DNA from: Spirochaetales bacterium
GTDB taxonomy: Bacteria > Spirochaetota > Spirochaetia > DSM-27196 > SLST01
Direction: 5' to 3'
NCBI GenBank assembly: GCA_030642995.1
Contig: DAOWMR010000243.1
Location: 1-5,114 of the forward strand
Length of the DNA stretch: 5,114 nt
Both the position numbers and the translations under genes were made by a program. Below the pieces are notes generated by a model that was not told the origin of the DNA, searched no databases, and saw only the letters and a program-made list of their open reading frames with translations. Position 1 is the first letter of the stretch. Each line of letters begins with the position of its first letter. Below, piece after piece: positions 1-5,114 of this stretch.

Positions 1-1652
1 ACGGCGTTGCAGCGGCGACGCTGGCGCTGGGGACAATGCTGCTTCCGGCGCTTCAGGCGTCGCGGACAACCATCGTCCTCCACAAACAACAAATCGCCCG
101 GAAGACACGCAAGCCAATCTGGAAACTCCTGTTTGTGGACTTCATCGCCTTAGGGATCTCCATCTATGGACTCTACCGGTACCAGGCACGGTCGGAGATC
201 ATCCAGATCTCCGGTCTGGAGGCGTCGGAACTGGCCCTGGATCCAATGCTCTTCTTCATCTCCACATTCTTCGTCATCGGCGTCGGGCTACTCTTCCTTC
301 GCCTCTACCCTGGCCTTGTCCGGTTGATATTTCGGCTTGGACGGCGGCGCTGGTCTCCGGCCGTGTTCTCCTCGCTTGTGCAGGTTGGCCGTGGCGGTGG
401 GAAGGATCAGTTTCTGATGCTCTTTATCATCCTGAGCATCTCGGTTGGCGTTTTTAACGCAGACGCCGCGCGTACCTTGAATCAAAACGTAAAGGAACAG
501 ATCAGGTATCGTGTTGGTGCCGACGCGGTTGTGACTGAGGAGTGGGTCAGGGTAAGCGACTCTGGCCCTATCGCGGCGGCTGGTCCCGGCGGACCCTTCG
601 GCGGGCCCCCTACGATCGAGGAACCGACCGGTCGCTATGTTGAGCCGGAGTTTCGCCGTTTCCAGGAGTTGCCGGAAGTTATGCTGTCCACCGCGGTCTT
701 CCGCGAGGAACAGGCCTCGGGGCGAGTTTTCGGTGGCGAATCGTTTGGCAACGTCACCCTTCTTGGGATCATTCCCCAGGAGTTCGGCACTATCGCGTGG
801 TTCCGCAACGGACTCCTGCCGTTTCACTGGTACAACTACCTGAACCTCATGGCAGAGAGCCCGGCGGCGGCGCTTCTCTCCACCTCGCTTCGTGACGAAG
901 GAGTAGAACTTGGTGATCCTATCTACATGCAGTGGAAGGACCAACCAACGACACTCTACTACGTCTATGGCTTTGTGGACTTCTGGCCAACGTTCAACCC
1001 CTACGAGAGTCGCAATGCAAACTCCAGACGACATCTCGCGGTCGTGAATCTGCCCTACCTTCAGGCGATGACGGCGAAGGAGCCGTACGAAGTCTGGTTG
1101 AAACTCCGCCCGGGAGCCACAAGTCAGGAACTCTACGACTCCATTCACACGGTGAGCTCCAGGATCACCAGTCTCACCGATGTACGTCAGGAACTGATCC
1201 GGGCACGCAACGACCCGCTACTCCAGGGCACAAACGGCACGCTCTCGTTGGGATTCCTGGTGAGCCTCGGGGTCTGTTTTGTCGGGTTCCTCATCTACTG
1301 GACCTTCGCCATTCGCGAGCGCACCTTGCAGTTTGGGCTCTTCCGAGCCATGGGCATGACAAAATCGGGCATCATCAGGATGTTGGCCATCGAGCAGATC
1401 CTCGTTTCGGCTGTCGCGGTTGTGGCGGGATTCCTCATCGGTCGGGTCACTAGCGAGCTCTTCGCCCCACTGCTTCAGGTTGGCAAGAACGCCACCGATA
1501 CAGTTCCGCCGTTTCGTGTCATCTCGCTGTTGCAGGATCAACTCCGCATCGGGGGTTTCGTGGCGGTTATGCTGCTGTTTGGGTTTGTAATCCTTGCAGT
1601 CTTCCTGTCGCGCATCCGAATCCACCAGGCTGTGAAGCTGGGAGAGGAGTGA
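1..1652 (+). CDS. FtsX/MacB-type ABC transporter permease, C-terminal part (5' partial)
   Basis: Membrane subunit of an ABC transporter; the start lies upstream of the window. The frame is open from base 3, and the first residues (GVAAATLALG, then MLLPALQASR from base 36) look like the end of a first FtsX unit, so the ATG at 36 is probably internal. Counting that Met as 1: hydrophobic segments at about 29-48 and 70-92 (linking helices), 125-142 (first helix of the second FtsX unit), an extracytoplasmic domain at about 145-400, then helices at about 403-425, 451-470 and 504-525. RERTLQFGLFRAMGM at 427-441 is the cytoplasmic FtsX coupling segment that contacts the ATPase. The external domain contains a Gly/Pro-rich stretch at 177-199. 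This fits the family layout of two FtsX units with about ten helices. Its stop overlaps the next ATPase gene, so it is the likely partner of both ATPases. Class is confident; substrate unknown. Confidence 0.9.
   Translation, partial: GVAAATLALGTMLLPALQASRTTIVLHKQQIARKTRKPIWKLLFVDFIALGISIYGLYRYQARSEIIQISGLEASELALDPMLFFISTFFVIGVGLLFLRLYPGLVRLIFRLGRRRWSPAVFSSLVQVGRGGGKDQFLMLFIILSISVGVFNADAARTLNQNVKEQIRYRVGADAVVTEEWVRVSDSGPIAAAGPGGPFGGPPTIEEPTGRYVEPEFRRFQELPEVMLSTAVFREEQASGRVFGGESFGNVTLLGIIPQEFGTIAWFRNGLLPFHWYNYLNLMAESPAAALLSTSLRDEGVELGDPIYMQWKDQPTTLYYVYGFVDFWPTFNPYESRNANSRRHLAVVNLPYLQAMTAKEPYEVWLKLRPGATSQELYDSIHTVSSRITSLTDVRQELIRARNDPLLQGTNGTLSLGFLVSLGVCFVGFLIYWTFAIRERTLQFGLFRAMGMTKSGIIRMLAIEQILVSAVAVVAGFLIGRVTSELFAPLLQVGKNATDTVPPFRVISLLQDQLRIGGFVAVMLLFGFVILAVFLSRIRIHQAVKLGEE
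1641..1649 (+). promoter_or_regulatory. Ribosome binding site of the first ATPase gene
   Basis: The purine run GGAGAGGAG lies inside the end of the permease gene. GGAG at 1641-1644 is 7 bases before the ATG at 1652 but only 4 before an in-frame GTG at 1649, which favours the ATG as start. Confidence 0.65.
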
Positions 1653-2347
1653 TGAGCAGCACGGTGTCGATTCCGGCGATCACCACCGGGAGCCTCAACC
1701 GATCTTTTCGGGTTGGGTCGTCGATCGTGCATGCGGTCGCGGAGATGGACGTAGCCATCCCTGAAGGACGCCTCACAGTTGTCAAAGGTCGTTCAGGCTC
1801 AGGCAAGACGACCCTGCTCAATCTCCTCGGGCTTCTTGATCGTCCCGACACCGGCACGATTCACTACCGCAAGATCGACGTCATCAGCATGACCGAGCAC
1901 GAGCGCGACCACTTTCGGCGAAACGAGATTGGCTTTGTCTATCAGACAATTGCGCTCGTGGCGTTGATGTCGGCCTACGAGAATATCGATTTCAGAATGC
2001 GTGTTGCCGGGATTGGCTACGCGGATCGTGACAAGCGAGTGCGTGAATGTCTCCGACTCGTGGGATTGGAGAACCGGATGGATCACCGCCCTACCGAGCT
2101 TTCAGGTGGAGAGCAGCAACGCGTGGCCATCGCCCGAGCAATTTCCCATCACCCGCGGGTGATTTATGCGGACGAACCAACGGCCGAGCTGGACACCGTG
2201 ACAGGTGTGCACATTGTCGCGATCTTCCGACGTCTCATAGAGGAGGAGGGGGTGACCGTGGTAATGACCAGTCACGATCCGGCGATGCAGGAACTTGCTG
2301 ACTACGTGATCGAACTGGAAAACGGGAGTGTGGTGACTGAATCATGA
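1652..2347 (+). CDS. ABC transporter ATP-binding protein (LolD/MacB-like), first of two
   Basis: Cytoplasmic ATPase of 231 residues, the usual size for a stand-alone LolD/MacB-type nucleotide-binding subunit. All motifs are present: an aromatic residue near the A-loop (F19), Walker A GRSGSGKT (46-53), Q-loop glutamine in FVYQ (98), signature LSGGEQQ (150-156), Walker B VIYADE with catalytic Glu175, D-loop AELD, and switch His208 in TSHD. It should therefore be hydrolysis-competent. After the Q-loop the sequence reads IALVALMSAYENIDF, where relatives more often have NLIP-TALENV; the second ATPase here keeps the latter form, so the two may contact the permease differently. The ATG at 1652 shares its A with the permease stop (TGATG), with a good ribosome site at 1641-1649; a GTG at 1649 would add one residue. 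The end overlaps the next ATPase by 4 bases. Substrate unknown. Confidence 0.93.
   Translation: MSSTVSIPAITTGSLNRSFRVGSSIVHAVAEMDVAIPEGRLTVVKGRSGSGKTTLLNLLGLLDRPDTGTIHYRKIDVISMTEHERDHFRRNEIGFVYQTIALVALMSAYENIDFRMRVAGIGYADRDKRVRECLRLVGLENRMDHRPTELSGGEQQRVAIARAISHHPRVIYADEPTAELDTVTGVHIVAIFRRLIEEEGVTVVMTSHDPAMQELADYVIELENGSVVTES
2332..2336 (+). promoter_or_regulatory. Ribosome binding site of the second ATPase gene
   Basis: GGTGA lies 7 bases before the ATG at 2344, within the last codons of the upstream gene. It is a modest match to the 16S anti-SD. Together with the ATGA overlap it suggests coupled translation. Confidence 0.45.
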
Positions 2348-3246
2348 TTCTGTGCGAGAACTTGGTCAAAATATACAAAACCGCAGAAACCGAGGTGCTG
2401 GCCCTCCAGGGGCTCGATCTCGAGGTCCCGACCGGGCAACTCATGGCTACCATAGGGAACAGCGGTAGCGGCAAGAGCACCCTGCTCAACATCCTCGGAG
2501 GTCTCGACGTCCCTTCAGCAGGGAAGGTCGTGGTCAACGGAACCGACATTCTTCGTCTCGGTAAGAGAGATCTTGTCGAGTATCGGCGAAAGACCATCGG
2601 CTTCGTCTGGCAGAACAGCGCGCGCAATCTCATTCCCTATCTGACGGCATTGGAGAACATCGAACTCCCGATGCAGATTGCCGGCGGTCGCAAGAGGGCG
2701 TGGGCGAAAGAGTTGCTCGATATGGTCGGTCTCTCCGATAGGGCCGGGAGTCGGCTTGACCAGTTGTCCGGTGGTGAGCAGCAACGAGTCGCCATCACAA
2801 TTGCTCTGGCGAACAATCCGCCACTCATCCTGGCAGACGAACCGACAGGCGCGGTGGACACGCACACCACCGAGGCGATCATGAAGATCTTTCGGCGCTT
2901 GAACACCGAACTCGGCGTGACCATCGTCATCGTCACTCACGACAGGCATCTGTCTCGTGCGGTGGATCGAGTTGTGGCCATCCGCGACGGCAAGACATCC
3001 AGCGAGTTTCTTCGGCGGCACTCCTACCGCGAGGTTTACGAGCACGATGCTCAAACCGGTGCGGAGCTATTCCCCGACGCAGACGCCACCCATGAGGAGT
3101 TTGTGCTCGTGGACAGGGTAGGTTGGCTCCAGCTTCCGAAGGATGAGATGCGGAAGCTCGGCATTCAGCCCAATAGCAGGCTCCGGGTTCGTGAGGAAAA
3201 CGGCCGCCTGATCATCGAGCCGGTCGATGACAGGACGGAGGAATAG
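2344..3246 (+). CDS. ABC transporter ATP-binding protein with C-terminal AbrB/MazE-like domain
   Basis: Second ATPase of the operon, 300 residues, about 70 longer than a typical LolD/MacB-type subunit. The ATPase part (1 to about 217) is complete: A-loop Tyr11, Walker A GNSGSGKST (38-46), Q-loop Gln90 followed by NLIPYLTALENIELP, signature LSGGEQQ (141-147), Walker B LILADE with Glu166, D-loop GAVD, and switch His199. A polar linker (about 218-250) leads to residues 252-294, which read like an AbrB/MazE/SpoVT swapped-hairpin domain (VDRVGWLQLPKDEMRKLGI, then a strand ending LIIEPV). In that family the domain dimerises and usually binds DNA; here it may instead hold subunits together or sense something, which is inference. 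The ATG at 2344 overlaps the previous stop as ATGA. The ATPase call is near certain; the tail fold is judged by eye. Confidence 0.93.
   Translation: MILCENLVKIYKTAETEVLALQGLDLEVPTGQLMATIGNSGSGKSTLLNILGGLDVPSAGKVVVNGTDILRLGKRDLVEYRRKTIGFVWQNSARNLIPYLTALENIELPMQIAGGRKRAWAKELLDMVGLSDRAGSRLDQLSGGEQQRVAITIALANNPPLILADEPTGAVDTHTTEAIMKIFRRLNTELGVTIVIVTHDRHLSRAVDRVVAIRDGKTSSEFLRRHSYREVYEHDAQTGAELFPDADATHEEFVLVDRVGWLQLPKDEMRKLGIQPNSRLRVREENGRLIIEPVDDRTEE
3097..3225 (+). other. Encoded AbrB/MazE/SpoVT-like swapped-hairpin domain
   Basis: Codons 252-294 of the second ATPase. The pattern is hydrophobic strand, Gly-x-Leu-x-Leu-Pro-Lys, a short helix (DEMRKLG), the turn I-x-P-x-S, then alternating strands RLRV and RLIIEPV. 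This follows the MazE/AbrB consensus, in which G-R-(I/V)-x-(I/L)-P-K is followed by an R-x-x-L-G-(I/L)-x-P helix and turn. The Trp in VGWLQLP occupies the position that is commonly Arg in DNA-binding members, which could weaken a DNA-binding role. No separate start is seen, so this is a domain, not a gene. Confidence 0.75.
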
Positions 3247-3382
3247 ACCGCCATTGTGTGTCGTGCGGCCGACATCAACATAGTGCGTGCATGAAGCAAT
3301 CCTGTCGTAGCGATGCCCAGCGGTTGATGGCATAGTTGCCGTTGTGATGGCGAGTATTGCCGCGACTCACGGAGGGATTGTG
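3247..3382 (+). other. Intergenic gap between the ABC operon and the acetyltransferase gene
   Basis: This is the only sizeable non-coding stretch in the window. It holds a 5-bp hairpin at 3259-3274 (TGTCG/CGACA, 6-base loop) without a following T-run, and two competing short stems at 3313-3340. No -10/-35 pair close to the sigma-70 consensus was found. It separates the transporter unit from the carbohydrate unit and probably contains the latter's promoter if it is transcribed separately, but none can be pinpointed. Confidence 0.5.
3371..3375 (+). promoter_or_regulatory. Strong Shine-Dalgarno site fixing the acetyltransferase start
   Basis: GGAGG, part of GGAGGG, lies 7 bases before the ATG at 3383, ideal spacing. 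Two earlier in-frame starts (GTG 3344, ATG 3347) have no comparable site and would add 12-13 residues unlike the family N-terminus, so 3383 is preferred. Confidence 0.75.
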
Positions 3383-4024
3383 ATGAAGTTCCGAAAAGGA
3401 ATAGGCCGGTTTGGCGGACAACGGCGCATGACTCCGGACTGTGGAGACAATGTCCTTATTACGAAAGGTAGTGTCTTCACGTGTAAGACCGCAACTATCG
3501 GTACGGGCACCCAAATCAACGGCCCAATGGTGGCCAAAGGTCCCGGAAGCCTCTCCATTGGTAACTATTGCGCGATCGGTCGGGACGTACGGATCATCAC
3601 GACAAATCACTCACTTGTGCACCTGAACGTGCAACACAAACTCCAGATACAAATCACCGAAAAGGTCGAGTTTGATGGCCGGCGAGATGTGCGAATAGGC
3701 CACAATTGTTGGATTGGTGATTCCGTATTCATCCTGCCCGGAGTAGAGCTTGGCAACGGCTGCATTGTCGGTGGGGGAGCCGTGGTCACAAAAAGCTATC
3801 CGGCCTACTCTGTAGTGGTAGGTAACCCGGCACGATCGATACGGAGGAGATTTGATGATAAGATCATCCAGGCACTGGAGGATCTGGAATGGTGGGAATG
3901 GGATCTCCAGACTATGCGCAAACACAGTGAATTGTTCGATACCAGGCTTGATGAGCTCAGCACCGCTGAGTTTCTTGAACTGATTGCTCGGTCGCAGATG
4001 CAACCACAGGCGACTCGGAAGTAG
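3383..4024 (+). CDS. Hexapeptide-repeat O-acetyltransferase (left-handed beta-helix, xenobiotic/sugar acetyltransferase type)
   Basis: Predicted cytoplasmic acetyl-CoA-dependent O-acetyltransferase of 213 residues, near the usual 200-220 for CatB/Vat-like and polysaccharide acetyltransferases. Hexapeptide-type turns are clear at 57-69 (LSIGNYCAIGRDV) and 104-136 (from VRIGHNCWIG to GGGAVVT). The loop IITTNHSLVH places His76 where this family has its catalytic base. The end of the helix, VVVGNPARSIRRRF (144-157), and the following amphipathic segment with WWEWD (170-174) are typical of the xenobiotic acetyltransferase branch. Members act as trimers with active sites between subunits. The acceptor cannot be read; the sugar-hydrolase neighbour favours a carbohydrate over an antibiotic. 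The start at 3383 rests on the Shine-Dalgarno at 3371. GC is about 52% over 3421-4020, below the neighbours. No signal peptide or membrane segment. Confidence 0.88.
   Translation: MKFRKGIGRFGGQRRMTPDCGDNVLITKGSVFTCKTATIGTGTQINGPMVAKGPGSLSIGNYCAIGRDVRIITTNHSLVHLNVQHKLQIQITEKVEFDGRRDVRIGHNCWIGDSVFILPGVELGNGCIVGGGAVVTKSYPAYSVVVGNPARSIRRRFDDKIIQALEDLEWWEWDLQTMRKHSELFDTRLDELSTAEFLELIARSQMQPQATRK
4017..4021 (+). promoter_or_regulatory. Weak ribosome binding site of the glycosidase gene
   Basis: GGAAG lies 9 bases before the ATG at 4031, inside the last codons of the acetyltransferase gene. It is a weak match, so initiation may depend partly on ribosomes finishing the upstream gene. Confidence 0.4.
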
Positions 4025-4030
4025 AACGGC

Positions 4031-5114
4031 ATGTCACCCGACGGAGCGTCACTGCAGATATCAGACTCGAAAGACCACTTTGTGAAAGACGGGAAGCCGT
4101 TCTTCTACCTTGCCGACACTGCGTGGCTGGCCTTTGCCAACGCGGCGATTGACGATTGGGCTGAGTACCTGGACTACCGCAAGGCCCAGGGGTTTAACGT
4201 CCTCCAGATGATCGTGCTCCCCATTCCTCATGACACCAGTGAATCAACGATCGGTGTTCTGCCGTTCAAGACAGACAGCCAAGGCACGATGGATTTCCAG
4301 GCCATCAACGATGAGTACTTCGATCGGGCGCAGACCATGCTCGAAATGGCAATTGCCCGGGGATTTCTCCCGGTCCTGGCTCCACTGTGGTGCAACTACG
4401 TGGAGGGTTCCTGGGCCTCTCGTTCATTCGAGGACAAGGTCATGCCGTTGAGCGCGGTGAAGCCGTACATGGAGTACGTGGTAGATCGGTTCTCTCAGTT
4501 TGATCCGGTCTACATCATCAGCGGTGATGACGACTTCAAGTCGGCAAAGGCACATGACTATTACAAGACCATGTTTGACGTCGTGAAGCGAATGAGCCCG
4601 GAATCATTGACCACAATGCACCTAACCTCTGAGATCGACCTGCCGGACGAGTGGGCCGACTACTCTGACCTGGATTTCTATATGTATCAGTCGGGGCATC
4701 GACTGGAACGCCAGGACCGTCCATACCTTCATGCAGCGGCCTACCGAGGCAAATCGATCAAGCGGCCGATCGTGAATGGCGAACCATGCTATGAAGGTCT
4801 GGGCCGGGCTGGTCAGTATGGACGTTTCAGTGCTTTTGACGTTCGGAAGGCAATCTGGCAGAGTCTGTTGAGCGGAGCCAAGGCCGGTGTCACCTATGGA
4901 GCCCACGGCATCTGGTCGTGGCACGTGAAGGGTATGGGGTTCACCGGCGGAGTCTGGCAGGCAAAACCCTTCGATTGGAGGTCCGCGCTCAGGTTCACCG
5001 GGGCGTGGGACGCCGCTTTCGCCCGTTGGGTGTTCGAGACCTACGACATGTTTGATATCCAGCCCGTGGAGGCGATCAAGAATGATACCGCTGAGATCAG
5101 AATGTCTGTTTCCG
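4031..5114 (+). CDS. DUF4038/apiosidase-like glycoside hydrolase (3' partial)
   Basis: Open from the ATG at 4031 to the window edge: 361 codons, no stop. The N-terminus DGKPFFYLADTAWLAFANA followed by YLDYRKAQGFNVLQM is the hallmark opening of the DUF4038 (apiosidase-like, GH140-related) TIM barrel. Acidic clusters sit at the expected strand ends: YIISGDDDF (Asp166-168) and IVNGEPCYEG (Glu251, Glu255), the likely source of the acid/base and nucleophile, assigned by position only. SLLSGAKAGVTYGAHGIWSWH (285-305) is another family block. The barrel seems nearly complete; a C-terminal domain may follow beyond the edge. No signal peptide or lipobox is visible, so a cytoplasmic site acting on imported or intracellular oligosaccharides is likely. 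It starts 6 bases after the acetyltransferase stop, implying one operon. The characterised relative cleaves apiose from pectin, but the family is broad and the substrate here is unknown. Confidence 0.87.
   Translation, partial: MSPDGASLQISDSKDHFVKDGKPFFYLADTAWLAFANAAIDDWAEYLDYRKAQGFNVLQMIVLPIPHDTSESTIGVLPFKTDSQGTMDFQAINDEYFDRAQTMLEMAIARGFLPVLAPLWCNYVEGSWASRSFEDKVMPLSAVKPYMEYVVDRFSQFDPVYIISGDDDFKSAKAHDYYKTMFDVVKRMSPESLTTMHLTSEIDLPDEWADYSDLDFYMYQSGHRLERQDRPYLHAAAYRGKSIKRPIVNGEPCYEGLGRAGQYGRFSAFDVRKAIWQSLLSGAKAGVTYGAHGIWSWHVKGMGFTGGVWQAKPFDWRSALRFTGAWDAAFARWVFETYDMFDIQPVEAIKNDTAEIRMSVS

Noticed and set aside
288..1148. Long antisense open frame (286 codons, - strand) inside the permease gene
   Set aside because: It lies entirely opposite a clear membrane-protein gene. 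Its translation is rich in Arg and low-complexity, with no recognisable motif, as expected for a shadow frame in GC-rich DNA.
3259..3274. Possible transcription terminator just after the second ATPase gene
   Set aside because: The stem is only 5 bp with a 6-base loop and is followed by mixed sequence, not a T-run, so it does not qualify as an intrinsic terminator.
3254..3284. Possible promoter TTGTGT ... CATAGT
   Set aside because: Only 3/6 and 4/6 matches to the sigma-70 boxes with a 19-base spacer; no better than chance.
3344..3382. Upstream GTG/ATG starts (3344, 3347) for the acetyltransferase
   Set aside because: No ribosome binding site precedes them, while GGAGG at 3371 is ideally placed for the ATG at 3383.
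3383..4024. Chloramphenicol or streptogramin resistance acetyltransferase
   Set aside because: The fold family is shared, but most members modify sugars, and the glycosidase neighbour favours a carbohydrate acceptor; nothing in the sequence specifically indicates an antibiotic substrate.
4230..4451. Short + strand open frame of 73 codons within the glycosidase gene
   Set aside because: It overlaps the well-supported DUF4038 reading frame in another phase, and its translation is Arg/Ser/Thr-rich without motifs.

Overview
The window looks like a bacterial chromosome segment, moderately GC-rich (about 57-60% in sampled lines, about 52% in the acetyltransferase gene). All five genes lie on the + strand, packed with overlapping or near-touching ends. 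No RNA gene, mobile element, CRISPR array or long repeat was seen. The taxon cannot be fixed. An FtsX-type permease with two ATPases, one carrying an AbrB-like tail, beside a DUF4038-type glycosidase would suit Chloroflexota or a similar environmental lineage, but that is only an impression from gene content.

Region 1 (1-3246) is a three-gene ABC transporter operon: the C-terminal part of a large FtsX/MacB-type permease whose start lies upstream of the window, then two different ATPases. The genes overlap (TGATG at 1650-1654, ATGA at 2344-2347), so they are very probably co-transcribed and translationally coupled. They most likely form one complex with a heterodimeric ATPase engine. Systems of this class export lipids, lipoproteins, peptides or antibiotics, or transmit force across the membrane; the substrate cannot be read from the sequence. 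The second ATPase carries a C-terminal AbrB/MazE-like swapped-hairpin domain, the most unusual feature here.

Region 2 (3247-3382) is a 136-base gap with only weak hairpins and no convincing promoter or terminator.

Region 3 (3383-5114) is a second pair of genes: a hexapeptide-repeat (left-handed beta-helix) O-acetyltransferase of the xenobiotic/sugar acetyltransferase type, and, 6 bases after its stop, a DUF4038/apiosidase-like glycoside hydrolase that runs off the window end. The hydrolase has no signal peptide, so it probably works in the cytoplasm on imported or intracellular glycans. The pair suggests carbohydrate modification and breakdown. A functional link to the transporter is not shown.
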